A stretch of DNA of 64,000 nt from Cephalotus follicularis (GCA_001972305.1 BDDD01001957.1:248001-312000); one strand, 5' to 3'. Shown: positions 19,669-32,813, counted from the stretch's first letter. The notes: generated from the letters alone by a model not told the origin. Made by a program: numbers and translations.

Positions 19669-22220
19669 TGTCACACCCCGTTTATCGAGAAGACAACATT
19701 ACAGCGGTAAAGGCAATTAACACACAAATACAGCTCATGTAAAACCATAAAATTTAAACTCATAAACAAGATGTCAGTTGCGGAAGCATAAAAATTCATA
19801 AGCTATAAACTCGTAGCGTGCATCCCATACTACACGCTACCCAAAACAAGTCCATCATTGTTAATCTCCCACAAACGGAGCATGATCATAGTACAATATT
19901 AAATCCATCATTAACATCACCATAAGTACAGTACATCGGAAATCCTTTAACGAAACAGTTTACTACAATCAGGAGAACAAATAACTAAGAACAACATAAC
20001 AACTTCATTCTTCGCCCATGCCAGTCCAATCGGTCCACTGCATCAATCTGTAAAGTAGGGGGTTAGCCTTTGTCCTCACTCGGCTAAGTCATAAAAGTAG
20101 CTCAGGGTCAACATTAGATGCATGTCATGTAATGTATGCATAAATGATGCAGTGCAAGAAAAACCAGTTATATATATAAGAGAAATATATATATATTTTA
20201 GCAGTACAGTAAAATATCAGTGGGTACATAAGAAAATATATGTATGCAAGAACAGTACAGTAGTGATTCGGCCAGGATCACATCCACAGTCACAGTAATG
20301 TCTGAAAAGGTCCAACAGGCTGTACAGTATGTCCATAAGGACCACAACAGTCAGGAAGTATATGTAACGCCGCCAACTCCTAGCCGCACGCTACACTCCC
20401 ACTCCGGTCCCTACTCCAGGCAATCGAGCGAGGCAATAGTACAGTACAGTGAGTTACCCAGCCAACTCCTGGCCCCAAGGTCAACCCTGCCACTAGTCAT
20501 CGCTGGCAGTCCCACCAAGCAACTAGTACGGCTCAAACACAACCACAGTAAATTCACAGAGCAATCAGTGAATCAAACAGTAAACAGTACAGTGGTGGTC
20601 GATTAGATCGACAACAGGCTGTTCATTATCAAATATTTCTGAAAGTAATAGATATTTGAAACACGTAATTTCAGTAGTGGAAACACTTGAACAAATCAGT
20701 GGTGTAATCGTTTACAGTTTGTTTGAAAATACGTTATTAACCAATACATATTTTCACACCCAAAATAGCACATTTAGAGCTTGCATATGCATTTGTAAAT
20801 ATTATAACTTTAGAAATCATAAACGATTAACAAATAGTAGCCAAACAGAGAATAAACAGTGTATATCCAATGCATACGAATGCTCTAATGCATCCTAAGC
20901 GAAAACGGAGTCATCGGATGTCAAAACGGTAAAAACTGTCCAAACAGAACCTAAAGCGTCGACGTTTATTACTTAGGCGTCGAAGCTTATATGCCTTAAG
21001 CATCGGCGTTTAGTCCTTTAGCGTCAGCGCTTTCAGTGTCTGGGCGTCGATATCTCCTCCCTTGGACGTCGACGTTTAACGCACTTCAACACGTAAAACG
21101 CATCTCACAGTATCAAGCATCGACGGTCATCACTTAGGCGTCGACGGTTTCAAGCAGGGGTCATCTTCTCCCTCACGACATGGCTAAACAGTGACATTTC
21201 CATGCATACAACATGCATTCCAACAGGTATAAAGCACAAAAAATGGCCATGCAATATCATGTGACACACCCAGTACAAGGTAGAACAATTTCAGTGACTA
21301 AATACGGATCATCAAACCATGAAATTCATGCATGAACATCACTGAACAAACACTAAGTATTGAACTCAAAATACAATTATGGCTTCCCCTACCTCAGGCC
21401 TCAAGTTAGAAGCCGAAAGTCCACCTCTTTTAGTATCCAATCAGTCACTTGTGTCCCCAGATGGGGCTTGAGAGCTCCCTAGTTCATCCCAGCAGTTGGT
21501 GTGCAAGCTCAAAGCTCCCTTTGTTCAACAATGGTGGTTGAGCCTTCTCACTATGAATTCTCACTGTGTCCATCCTTTCTCCTTTCCCAGATGTTCCAGC
21601 AAGAAGGAGGACAAGGTGGGAGGTGTTTTATGCTGGTAATACACCTCTCCCCTTCTCTTGTTTGTTGCATGCACCTCCTAGGCTCTTCTTCCCATTTTTT
21701 CTTTTTCCCAGGTCTTGTTCTTTTCTTCCAACTTTCTGTCATTGCAGGTGAAGGTGACACTAACCATTTGCATGTCCAAGGCTATGGACACATTTTGGTG
21801 CACGCCTGAAGCCTTGCTGCATGGTTAACACGTCTTGAAATGCAGGTGCGGTGCCTGAAGAGTGGCTTGAACATACCTTCGTGTGCCACGTCTTTCTGCT
21901 GTTCATTTTAAGCAGATCATGCCACAAAGCGTCGACGTTTTACTCTCAGGCTTCGGCGCTTATGTGTTTGAACTGAGCGCGCGTTTTGATCACTTAGACG
22001 TCGACGCTCCACTGTAGGCGTCGACGCTTTGGTCTCAAAACTCTGCCGTTTTAATTTAAACTTACACTCTTAACATTTCTTTAGCATTCTTCTCCCTATT
22101 GACATTACACGGGTTTGGAAAACACCATCAAAGTCAGAAAAATCCATCATTTTATTAATTCCACAACTAAAATACATTTACATTGTGAAATTACAACACA
22201 TGAAATTTCTGGGTGTTACA
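19669..22220 (-). repeat. Tekay element 3' LTR, 2,552 bp
   Basis: From TGTCACACCCCG to GGGTGTTACA. It aligns throughout with 26949-29510. It contains the TTAGCC/GGCTAA block (20063-20087), an ACAGTA-rich stretch (20240-20600), motif clusters at 20950-21150 and 21928-22035, and pyrimidine-rich sequence around 21570-21750. Small frames within it are not conserved as protein. Confidence 0.93.
20950..21150 (-). repeat. GTCGAC-type palindrome cluster, GCG flavour
   Basis: About eight variants: GCGTCGACGTT, GCGTCGAAGCTT, GCATCGGCGTT, GCGTCAGCGCTT, GCGTCGATATC, ACGTCGACGTT, GCATCGACGGT, GCGTCGACGGT. Repeated in the partner LTR at 28240-28440. A second smaller cluster lies at 21928-22035 (and 29215-29320). 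Confidence 0.75.
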
Positions 22221-22235
22221 TCCACCCCCCCTTCA
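22221..22235 (-). promoter_or_regulatory. polypurine tract
   Basis: The minus strand reads GAAGGGGGGGTGGA against the LTR edge TGTAACACCC. The same feature recurs at 57442-57455 and 63264-63274. Confidence 0.88.
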
Positions 22236-22267
22236 AAAGAATTTCGTCCTCAAAATTCAAAATGAGA

Positions 22268-25234
22268 CTAGAACAAGTGCGGGTAGCGTTCTCGGATATC
22301 CTCCTCACGCTCCCGAGTTGCTTCATCCGGTCGGTGGAACTGCCATTGAACCTTGACCATGGAGATGGATCGGTTCCTCAAAATCCGCGTCTTCCAATCT
22401 AGGATCCGTATAGGTAACTCCTCACAAGAGAGATCATCTTGCACCGGAATAGTATCATGATACAGGACATGTGACGGGTCCGGGATATATCTCCTCAGCA
22501 TAGATACATGAAAGTCTTCGTGCATGTTTGACAGTGCAGGAGGTAAGGCAAGCTAGTAGGCTACCTCCCCAACTCTCTCCAAGATCTCGAAGGGACCAAT
22601 GTAGCGAGGAGCTAATTTGCCCTTCCTCCCAAACTTTTGCACGCCCTTCCATGGTGAGACCTTTAAGAACACATGATCGCCCACACTGAAGGTCAAAGGC
22701 CTCCTCTTGACACCGTCCGCATAGCTCTTCTGCCGGCTCTGTGCAGCAAGCAGTTTCTTTTTGATCATCCTGATCTTTTCCGAAGTTTCTTCCACTAATT
22801 CAGTCCCGAGTAAAGGTCGCTCCCCAACCTCATCCCAACATACAGGAGATCTGCACTTCCTCCCATACAGTGCTTTGAACAGTGCCATGCCGATACTGGA
22901 ATGATAGCTATTATTATAAGAGAACTCTATCAAAGGAATGTGATCCTCCCAGGTACCAGCAAAATCAATAATGCAAGCCCGTAGTATATCCTCCAAGGTC
23001 TAGATGGTACGCTCAGACTACCAATCGGTCTAAGGGTGGAAGGCAGTACTCAGGTTTAGCTTCGTCCCGAAAGCAGTCTGAAACCTCTTCTAGAAGTTGG
23101 AAGTGAAGATGGCATCTCTATCACATACAATGCTGACTGGAACACCGTGTATCCTCACTATCTCCTTCACATACAAACGAGCTAGCTTGCTCGCAGAATC
23201 GGTAACGTGTGTAGGCAGAAAGTGTGCTGATTTTGTGAGTCTATCTATGACAACCCACACGGCGTTGCGACGGTTCCGAGTTAGAGGAAAACCCGAAACA
23301 AAATCCATCATGACATGTTCCCATTTCCACTCTGGAATTGGTAAAGGCTGTTGCAAACCTGCCGGTCTCTGGTGTTCGGCCTTAACTGTCTGGCAAGTCA
23401 AACACCTTGCCACATACTTGGCGATCTCTCGTTTCATACTAGGTCACCAGTAAGTCTTCTTCATATCCTGATACATTTTAGTGCTACCAGGATGGATACT
23501 GTACAGAGATTTATGAGCCCCACGAAGTAACTCGTTCTTCAACCCTGGTTCATTTGGAAGACATACACGTCCCCAATATCTCAGAATACCATCAGCATGC
23601 ACTTGAATGTCAGATTCTGAGTCCAGGTTCCCCCGAATTCTTTGCAGCTCCGGATCGTGTGGTTGTGCATCCCTGATGTGATCCAGTAACACAGGCTGTA
23701 CTCGCATGTTGGCAACAAAGATCCCCGGTGACTGATTGAACGGAGACCACTCTTGGAAGTCTTCTACCATCTTCCATTGTGACACCATCGCACTGGCAAC
23801 CATAGCCTTGCGGCTCAAGGCATCAGCGACTACATTCGCTTTCCCCGGGTGGTACTGAACACTGCAATCATAATCATTAAAGAATTCTACCCACCTGTGC
23901 TGTCTCAAGTTCAGTGTGTCCTGACAAAACAGGTACCTCAAACTCTTATGATCGGTAAAGATCTCAAACTGTGCCCCATAAAGATAATGTCTCCACTTCT
24001 GAAGGGCGAAGATAATAGCTGCAAGCTCAAGGTCATGAGTCGGGTACTTTTCTTCATACGACTTTAGCTTCCTCGAGGCAAATGCAATCACTCTATCTCA
24101 CTGCATCAGTACACAGCCCAAACCCTTACCTGATGCATCACTGTAGACCGCGAAGCCCTCATTACCATCCGGTAATGCCAAGACAGGAGCGGAAACCAAC
24201 CGATCCTTTAGTTCACGGAAACTAGCTTCATAGTCTTCATCCCGGACAAAAGGGGTCTTCTTCTGGGTCAGTCTAGTCAAGGGCTCGGCTATCCTTGAAA
24301 ATTTCTGGATGAACCTTCTGTAATATCCCTTCAATCCAAGGAAACTGCGCACCTCCATCACGTTCTTTGGTTGTGGACAGTCTCGTGCTACTTCAGTCTT
24401 TGACGGATCCACCGTCAAACCTTCCCCAGATACGATGTGACCGGGAAAGATCACATGATCAAGCCAGAACTCACACTTGCCGAACTTGGCGTACAACCGA
24501 TGTTCTCTGAGAAATTGCATGACTACCCTCAGATGGTGAGCGTGCTTCTCCTCACTCCGTGAATATACCAGTATGTCATCGATAAATACTACAACAAACT
24601 GGTCCAGGTATGGTCGGAATACGTCATTCATCAATGACATAAAAGCTGTCGGTGCATTGGTAACACTGAACGGCATCACCAAGAACTCGTAATGACCATA
24701 ACGTGTCCAGAAAGCAGTCTTCTCAATGTCTCCTTCCCTTACTCTCAGTTGGTGATATCCTGACCTCAAGTCGAGCTTGGAAAACACTCTTGATCCTTGC
24801 AACTGGTCAAACAACTCCTCTATGTGGGGTAAAGGATACTTGTTCTGTATAGTTGCCTTGTTCAACATTCTGTAGTCGATGCAGAGTGTCATCGACCCAT
24901 CCTTCTTCTTGACAAACAGTACAGGCGCACCCCAAGGAGAAACACTAGGTCGGATAAAACCCTTATCGATCAGATCTTGCAATTGTAATTTCAGTTCCCA
25001 CAATTCTGTAGGGGCCATTCTATAAGGTGCTTTAGAAATAGGACCTGTACCTGGTATAAGATCGATAACAAACTCCATATTTCTCTTCGGTGGAAAAGAT
25101 CCCAAGTCATCAGGAAATATATCTGGAAATTCGCACACAACTAGAATTTCCCCCAAGCTCAAGCCTTTCTCTTTCCTTCGATCAATCACATAGGCCAGAT
25201 ATCCCTAGCATCCCTTCTCTAGGTATCTCGATGC
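22268..25234 (-). pseudogene. pol: Tekay pol: RT, RNase H, integrase, chromodomain
   Basis: Colinear continuation of the gag-protease frame to the stop at 22268. RT (about 25190-24400): [10 protein letters not shown] and the catalytic block FIDDILVYS. RNase H (about 24180-23800): [46 protein letters not shown]. Integrase (about 23560-22600): zinc-binding GAHKSLYSIHPG and CLTCQTVK, core Asp in MDFVSGFP and in VCDRDAIF, then [15 protein letters not shown]. Chromodomain at the end (RILDWKTRILRNRSI); its usual EATWERE has Arg for Trp. In-frame stops include 24098, 23444, 23090, three near 23000-23050, and 22553. Each fits a C-to-T or G-to-A change of Gln, Arg or Trp codons. No frameshift was needed to read it. 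Confidence 0.93.
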
Positions 25235-26836
25235 TCAAACAAAGGATATGATCGTTGTTGAAAACCCTTTGTCTCCCTTGAACTGAAAGGTCGTTCCAAC
25301 GGGCAGACAAAAATCCACATTTTTATTATAGCAATCAAAGCGAGCACGATGTGCTAATAGCCAATCCATTCCCAATATAACCTCGAAGTCACGGATAGGC
25401 AGCACTATTAAATTTGCATACAAAGGAATGCCCGCCATAGACATCTCACAGCCTCTATATACCGAATCAGTATATATAGAAGTCCTGGTCGGTGTACTCA
25501 CATCAAGTATGTATGACATGCAGTCAGGGGTGACATCTAAGCAAGATGCAAAACGTGCAGATATAAAGGAATGTGATTCTCCAGAATCCATCAATACTCT
25601 AGCAGAAAAACCATATATATACAGAGTACCTCCTATAACAGAAGTCGACTCTGGAACCTCTGTCTGAGCAAGTACAAAAACTATACCTTTCACGATTCCC
25701 TTTCCGGTGTCCTTTCTCTGCGACGGTCCCGCCGCCGCACCACAACTACTCCCCGGCCCAATAGGCGCTGTAGCATAACTCTTCGGACAGTCCTTCACTG
25801 AGTGACCAGGTGCCCCGCACCTCAGGTACCAACCATTGAACCTCCAGCAATCCTTCTGTTGGTGGCCTGTATGACCACAATAAAAGCAACCTCCAGATCT
25901 AGCATTACTCCCTTGGCTAGGAGTACCCTGTGAAGATGTCTATTGAGACTTGTTGTTAGATGACTTCGTCGGAGAACCACCATCTTGCCATTTTGACGAT
26001 ACCGGTCGGGACTGTGTAGGGCTCTGTTTACTCTGCTGTGCACGAGCTCTCTCAGCCCAGTCTTCACTGGATATGGTCTCCAACAGTCTCGCTTTCTGAG
26101 CAACCTCCACAAAAGTCCTCAGTTCCATGGCTCTACTCCATGACCGAAGATCCGGTCGTAGACCTCTCAGGAATCTCCGAATCTTCTTTTCTTCATCAAC
26201 TACTAGATAAGGTGAGTGTCTGGCCAGCTCCATGAACCTTGCTTGATATACAGCCATAGTCATCTCTCCCTGTCACAACTCCAAGAGCTCCGTCTCTCGT
26301 CGCTCTTGCTCAATACGCAAAACATAAGTCTCCAGGAATTCTGTCTAGAATCTGTCCCAAGTACTGTCCAGTCTCTGTGATTCCCATTTTGCTTTGACCA
26401 TTTCCCACCAATGAGTGGCCTCACCCCATAGGCGGTACATAGCAAACTTCAGCTTCTGAATGTCGGTACAGTCCATCACTTCAAAGATTTTCTCCAGGTC
26501 CTGCAGCCATCTATCAACAACAGTAGCATCAAGATCCCCTCAGAAACTGGGCAGATTCAGCCTCATGAACTTCTCAGTATCTCTCCCAAACTGGTTCCCA
26601 TCCTCCCTTGGGTAGGGGTCGGGAGTCCTATGTTGTGGTCGAGCTTGCGCGTAGTACTGGCGCATCTCCTCCACATTAGTCCTATTAAAGGCCATATGTT
26701 GCTGAAAATAGTCCGCAATCTGGGCCATCGGATCTCTATCATCTTGGGGTATATTCATCCCTTGCGGAATATTTGCTTCCTCAGGGGCATTAGCTCCAAC
26801 AGCTCTAGCCCTAGCACGTGTCCTCCTTCGATCCAT
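25235..26836 (-). pseudogene. gag-pro: Tekay gag and protease
   Basis: The start is the ATG at 26836 (MDRRRTRARARAVG), about 95 bases from the primer site. Residues about 100-240 are the Retrotrans_gag capsid domain, including KFAMYRLWGEATHWWEMV and ARFMELARHSPYLVVDEE. A zinc knuckle CFYCGHTGHQQKDC is intact, but a second one has lost its first Cys (YLRCGAPGHSVKDC). The protease follows, with VLMDSGESHSFISARFA (catalytic DSG) and VILGMDWLLAH. In-frame stops occur near 26540, 26344, 26270, 25940 and 25235. Gag builds the particle; the protease matures it. The frame is shared with pol, so a single gag-pol polyprotein is inferred. Confidence 0.92.
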
Positions 26837-26917
26837 TTGTTCCTACAAGAAGATTGAATGTTAGTAGCGACTTTAGGAAAACAATTCATTAATTGCCGAG
26901 GAAAGTATCCTAGCTAA

Positions 26918-26948
26918 GCATATATGGAATATGCTCTGATACCATGTC
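26918..26948 (-). promoter_or_regulatory. primer-binding site (Met tRNA) with adjoining hairpin
   Basis: GCTCTGATACCA (26933-26944) is the minus-strand TGGTATCAGAGC site. The inverted repeat GCATAT (26918-26923) / ATATGC (26929-26934) overlaps its last bases. Confidence 0.85.
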
Positions 26949-29510
26949 TATCACACCCCGTTTATCGAGAAGACAACATTAAAGCGGTCAAGGCAATTAA
27001 CACACAAATACAGCTCATGTAAAACCATAAAATTTAAACTCATAAACAAGATGTAAGTTGTGGAAGCATAAAAATTCATAAGTTGTAAACTCGTAGCGTG
27101 CATCCCATACTACACGCTACCCAAAAAAAGTCCGTCATTGTTAATCGCCCACAAACGGAGCGTGATCATAGTACAATATTAAATCCATCATTAACATCAC
27201 CATAAGTACAGTACATCAGAAATCCTTTAACGAAACAGTTTATTACAATCAGGAGAACAGATAACTAAGAACAACATAGCAACTTCGTTCTTCGCCCATG
27301 CCAGTCCAATCGGTCCACTGCATCAATCTGTAAAGTAGGGGGTTAGCCTTTGTCCTCACTCGGCTAAGTCATAAAAGTAGCTCGGGGTCAACATTAGATG
27401 CACGTCATGTAATGTATGCATAAATGATGCAGTGCAGGAAATACAAGTTATATATATATGAGAAATATATATATTTTTTAGCAGTACAGCAAAATATCAG
27501 TGGGTACATAAGAAAATATATGTATGCAAGAACAGTACAGTAGTGATCCGGCCAGGATCACATCCACAGTCACAGTAATGTCCGAAAAGGACCAACAGGC
27601 AGTACAGTATGTCCATAAGGACAACAACAGTCAGGCAGTATATGTAACGCCGCCAACTCCTGGCCCCACGCTACACTCCCACTCTGGTCCCTACTCTAGG
27701 CAACCGAGCGAGGCAACAGTACAGTACAGTGAGTTACCCAGCCAACTCCTGGCCCCTAGGTCAACCCTGCAACTAGTCATCACTAGCAGTCCTGCCACGC
27801 AACTAGTACGGCTCAAACACAACCACAGTAAATTCACAGAGAAATCAGTGAATCAAACAGTAAACAGTGCAGTAAACAGTACAGTGGTGATCGATTAGAT
27901 CGACAACAGGCAGTTCATTTTCAAATATTTTTGGAAGTAATAGATATTTGAAACACGTAATTTCAATAGTGGAAACACTTGAACAGATCAGTGGTGTAAT
28001 AGTTTACAGTTCGTTCAAAAATATGTTATTAACCAATACATATTTTCACACCCAAAATAGCACATTTCGAGCTCGCATATGCATTTCTAAATATTATAAC
28101 TTTAGAAATCATAAACGATTTACAAACAGTAGCTAAACAGAGAATAAACAGTGTATATGCAATGCATAGGAATGCTCTAATCATCCTAAGCGAAAACAGA
28201 GTCATCGGATGTCAAAACGGTAAAAACTGTCCAAACAGAACCTAAAGCGTCGGCGTTTATTACTCAGGCGTCGACGCTTATATGCCTTAAGCGTCGGCGT
28301 TTAGTCCTTTAGCGTCAGCGCTTTCAGTGTCTGGGTGTCAATCCCTCCTCCCTTGGACATCGACGTTTAACGCACTTCAACACGTAAAACGCAGTTCACA
28401 GTATCAAGCGTCGACGGTCGTCAGTTAGGCGGCGACGGTTTGAAGCAGGGGTCGTCTTCTTCCTCACGACATGGCTAAAAAGTGACATTTCCATGCATAC
28501 AACATGGATTCCAAGAGGTATAAAGCACAGAAAATGGCCATGCAATATCATGTGACACACCCAGTACAAGGTAGAACCATTTCAGTGACTAAATACGGAT
28601 CATCAAACCATGAAATTCATGCATGAACATCACAGAACAAACATGAAGTATTGAACACAAAATACAATTATGGTTTCCCCTACCTCAGGCCTCAAGTTAG
28701 AAGCCGAAAGTCCACCTCTTTTAGTATCCAATCAGTCACTTGTGTCCCCAGGTACGGCTTGAGAGCTCCCTGGTTCGTCCTAGCAGTTGGTGTGCAAGCT
28801 CAAAGCTCCCTTTGTTCAACAATGGTGGTTGAGCCTTCTCACTATGAATTCTCACTGTGTCCCTCCTTTCTCCTTTCCTAGATGTTCTAGCAAGAAGGAG
28901 GACAAGGTGGGAGGTGTTTTATGCTGGTAATACACCTGTCCCCTTCTCTGGTTCGTTGCATGCACCTCCTAGGCTCCTCTTCCCATTTTTTCTTTTTCTC
29001 AGGTCTTGTTCTTTTATTCCAACTTTTTGTCATTGCAGGTGAAGGTGACACTAACCATTTGCATGTCCAAGGCTATGGACACGTTTTGGTGCATGCCTGA
29101 AGCCTTGATGCATCGTTAACACGTCTTGAAATGCAGGTGAGGCGCCTGAAGAGTGGCTTGAACATACCTTCGTGCGCCACGCTTTCTGCTGTTCATTTTT
29201 AGTAGATCACGCCACAAAGCATCGACGTTTTACTCTCAGGAGTCGGCGCTTATGTATTTGAACTGAGCGCGCGTTTTGATCACTTAGGCGTCGACGCTCC
29301 ACTGTAGGCGTTGGCGCTTTGGTCTCAAAACTGTGCCGTTTTGATTTAAACTTACACTCTTAACATTTCTTTAGCGTTCTTCTCCCTATTGACATTACAC
29401 GGGTTTGGAAAACACCATCAAAGTCAGAAAAATCCATCATTTTATTAATTCTACAATTAAAGTACATTTACATTGTGAAATTACAACACATGAAATTTTT
29501 GGGTGTTACA
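26949..29510 (-). repeat. Tekay element 5' LTR, 2,562 bp
   Basis: Partner of 19669-22220. The edge is TATCACACC instead of TGTCACACC, so the terminal CA of the LTR (minus sense) is mutated. Motif clusters at 28240-28440 and 29215-29320 match the other LTR, with some copies changed by single bases. Confidence 0.93.
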
Positions 29511-29515
29511 AGGAC
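29511..29515 (+). repeat. target-site duplication AGGAC (right)
   Basis: Exact match to 19664-19668; the copia frame resumes here. Confidence 0.93.
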
Positions 29516-31317
29516 TTCCTGTTATAAGATAACAGTGGGAGTATGGTAGAGATAGATGAAGGATCTACAGAACCACAAGTTGAGGATATGTCCAATCCTA
29601 TTCAAATTGATGTTCCTGAAATGTCAGCTACCGCAGACACACAACCTCTACGAAGAACTACCCGAATACCCAGGAAACCTGAGAGATACTATGGTAGTTT
29701 TCCCATTGAAGGAACCCAAGAGCTAAACCTCATGAATGATGATCCAGTTAGATACAAAGATGCCATATGTGATACGGACTCAGAGAAGTGGACTAAAGCC
29801 ATGAATTCCAAAATGGAATCCATGTACTCTAATCAAGTTTGGAACCTAGTGGATGCACCCGAAGGGGTTAAACCCTTCGGTTACAAATGCATTTTCAAAA
29901 GGAAGCGTGGAGATGATGGAAAGGTGAAGACCTTCAAAGCTAGGCTCGTAGCCAAAGGTTACAATCAACGGGAATGGATTGATTATGGGGAAACTTTCTC
30001 TCTCATAGCCATGCCTAAATCCAATCAGATTTTACTTGCTATAGCTGCATATTTTGACTATGAGATATGGCAAATGGATGTGAAAACTGCTTTTCTCAAT
30101 GAAAACATTGATGAAGACATATATATGACTCAAGTTGAGGGTTTCATATCCACTGGTGATGACCAGAAAGTGTGCAAACTTCAGAAGTCCATTTATGGAC
30201 TAAAGCAAGCATCAAGATGTTGGAACATCTGATTTGATGAGACAATCAAAGTGTTTGATTTTATAAAGAATAGAGATGAACCATGTGTGTACAAAAAGGT
30301 TAGTGAGAGCTCAGTGACTTTTCTAGTCTTGTACGTTGATGACATACACCTTATAGGAAATGATGTGATCATGATGTCAAATGTAAAGGCATGGTTATCC
30401 ACAGTTTTCTCCATGAGAAACTTGGGAGAAGCTTCCCATATCCTAAGTATAAAGGTCTATAGGGATGGATCAAAAAGGATGATAGGGTTATCCCAATCTT
30501 TGTACATTGATAGTGTGCTTAAGCGATTTAGAATGGAAAATTCAAGAGAGGTTATCTACCTCTCTATCATGTTATTTCACTTTCTAAGCAGGTTTCTCCC
30601 AAGACAACTGAAGAAAGACAGAGGATGATACACATTCCATATGCTTTGACAATTGGAAGCATCATGTATGCAATGCTTTGCACTAGACTAGATATCGTCT
30701 ATGATGTAAGTGTTACAAGCAGATATCAGTCAAATCCAGGTGAGCAACAATGGAAGGCTGTCAAGGATATCCTCAAGTACCTTAACAGGACTAAGGATTT
30801 ATTCTTAATATATGGAGGAAAAGGTTTGAAGATTGAGGGTTATACTGGCTCTAATTTTCAAACATATATGGATGATTCAAAGTCAACATTGGGGTTTGTA
30901 TTCACCTTAAATGGAAGAGCAGTGAGCTAGAAGCGTTCCAAACAGCCTACCACTGCGGATTCAGTCACAGAAGCTGAATACATTGCTACATCGGAAGCTT
31001 TTGAGGAAGGTGTATGGATTAAGAAGTTCATCGAAGATTTAGGTGTAGTTCCTGACAATGACGATCCGGTATCTTTATACTGTGATAACAATGGAGCGAT
31101 ACCGCAGTCCAAGGAACCACGATCACACTCAAAGTCTAAACACATTATTAGGCATTTTCATCTTATACGTGAGATCGTTGATCGTGGAGATATAAAAGGT
31201 GAACGAGTTAAAGGAGAAGACAACATTGCAGACCCGCTTACTAAAGCATTGCCAAAGGCGGTATTTGACTGACACCTTGATGCTATGTGTATGAGACACT
31301 GTGGCAACTGGCTTTAG
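29516..31317 (+). pseudogene. pol: copia pol, second half: RT and RNase H
   Basis: Starts with the integrase-RT linker (RRTTRIPRKPERYYG). RT follows: FKARLVAKGYNQREW, MDVKTAFLNENIDEDIYM, YGLKQASRCWN and the catalytic LYVDDIHLIGND near 30330. RNase H follows: GYTGSNFQTYMDDSKSTLG, then TEAEYIATSEAF, YCDNNGAI, KHIIRHFHLIRE and ADPLTKALPK. Stops are at 30230-30232 (TGA), 30928-30930 (TAG, expected Trp) and 31270-31272 (TGA, expected Arg). A frameshift lies between about 30560 and 30625. The natural end is TAG 31315-31317, 15 bases before the LTR. Confidence 0.92.
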
Positions 31318-31332
31318 TCCTTAGTGGGAGAT
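31318..31332 (+). promoter_or_regulatory. copia polypurine tract
   Basis: TTAGTGGGAGAT directly precedes the LTR start; AGTGGGAGATTGTTAG is the usual copia arrangement. Confidence 0.82.
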
Positions 31333-32813
31333 TATTAGAGATAAAGTCCTGCAAGCCAGTGCTGAGTTTGTATCTACTATATCTAGTAAATAATGATTTA
31401 TAAATTCAATAACGATGCTTATGTTTCATCAATGGCTATGAATTCATTTCTTTAATACATTATTAATAATAAATGAATGTCCTGGAATGAAGTTAGAAAA
31501 CAAAGTTCATGATGAGATCATGATGAGAGAGGTGGAATCTCAGTATACTTTATTTTGAATCTTCTTGGTCATAGGATTGACACTCAAGGCATGATCAATC
31601 TAGATAGACCATCACGTACTGTCTGATCGGTAAGCAGAGGGTGACTGATCTCACACTCACTCGCATGGTTGATGCTATGACAACTACATGGGTGCTCGTT
31701 AAATAATGAGTTCATTGAAGGTGACTGTTGATAGAATATATGTATGGAGTTTTACTTACATGTTAGACATAATTCTAGTTTTACAGCAGTGCATGTGGTC
31801 CTTGGACATGAGCCATCACTGGATGTCTTGTGCATAGGAGGCTGTGTTTTGATGATGCTTAAACACATATTTAATGAAGGGTATACAGGCATTAGTTGGA
31901 TGTACTACACTTATGTATGGATGCATGTGAATGCGCAACAATGAATCCATTGCTTGTACTAAAAGAAGATTATGCTCATGGTAATTTTCGTTAGCAATTA
32001 AGCTCCTGGCCAGGCTAGCCACGATATCAAGAGTGTGATATTATTGGTTTAATATCAGGAGGACACCTCTAATATTATTTAGGCTGACAAAAGATATTCA
32101 CAGGGCTAAAGATTAAATTATTGGGGTCTGACATAATCCGTACCCTATATTTAATCAGATCATTGTCAATGAAAGGACTATACGTGCATGTGTCTGTAAA
32201 TAGTGGTTCGCAGATAATTCATATTACCTAAGGGTCGTTAGGCATTGCTAGATGTCGATGTTGACCAGTAGTATGCCCGAGATTAAATTGATAAATTAAT
32301 CTTGGAAGAAAAGAATTAAAAGAATTTTATTTCAAAAAGTCTGAGAGAGTATTTTTTATGTGATAATAAATATCTAGTCGGATAATTGTGAGTGTCACGA
32401 TTTAATCATACAACGATCATAATAGTGATCCCATAGGGTCACACACAATATAGGCAGATATTTCCAACAAATAATGAGAGAGAAATAATTAGGATAATTA
32501 TTTCTTAATTATAATTAATGAGATTAGGTAAAATATAAGGTTAAAAGGAACGGAAGTCCATTTAAGGAAGAGGGCTGGCTATATAGGGAGACTAAGAGAT
32601 TGTGTTTAAGTGAAGTTTGTCTAGCAACAAAACAAGAACACATTTTCTCTCTGGAAAAAACCCTATCCAGTCGCTCTCTCTCTTTCTCTCTAAAAACGTG
32701 AAAACCTGCAAGAGTTGAAGGTAGCTTGAGAAGCTTTGTGTTGGAGATTAAGGCTTGGTGTGGATACCCTGGAGGCTAGAACCGTTTCAAAGAAACAAGG
32801 AACCTGTGCTTTT
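31333..32813 (+). repeat. copia 3' LTR, interrupted at its 3' end
   Basis: Begins TATTAGAG (TG to TA change from the usual TGTTAG). GCTATATAGGGAG at 32579-32590 is a probable TATA box, followed by a CT-rich transcript-leader-like stretch (32640-32700). It breaks at 32813 where TGTAACGCCCC starts. No second copy is in the window, so its true end is unknown. Confidence 0.7.

Larger units (their letters stand above)
19669..29510 (-). mobile_element. full-length Tekay/Del-type gypsy element, 9.84 kb
   Basis: Minus-strand element with two LTRs (2,552 and 2,562 bp), Met-tRNA primer site, gag-protease-RT-RNase H-integrase-chromodomain in one colinear frame, polypurine tract, and the AGGAC duplication on both sides. 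It is the most complete element in the window. About thirteen in-frame stops make it inactive. The domain order and chromodomain place it in the chromoviruses; the tail matches what I know of the Tekay/Del group. Confidence 0.95.
18290..32813 (+). mobile_element. decayed Ty1/copia element, split by a nested gypsy element
   Basis: Plus-strand pieces 18290-19668 (gag zinc-knuckle remnant, protease, integrase) and 29511-32813 (integrase end, RT, RNase H, polypurine tract, 3' LTR) are continuous once 19669-29510 is removed: both edges carry AGGAC and the protein context joins at FLEKD. The order PR-IN-RT-RH is diagnostic of Ty1/copia. The 5' LTR and most of gag are absent, and the 3' LTR is broken at 32813 by another LTR. 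Confidence 0.9.

Noticed and set aside
23097-24067. Plus-strand frames opposite integrase and RNase H
   Set aside because: Antisense shadows of clearly recognised pol domains.
26933-26944. tRNA-like CTCTGATACCA sequences (also 3916, 4247, 49566, 59043)
   Set aside because: Only the 12-base 3' tRNA match is present, next to LTRs; these are primer-binding sites, not tRNA genes.
31744-31944. 66-codon frame in the copia 3' LTR
   Set aside because: Short, in LTR sequence, with an equally long antisense frame; no conserved motif.
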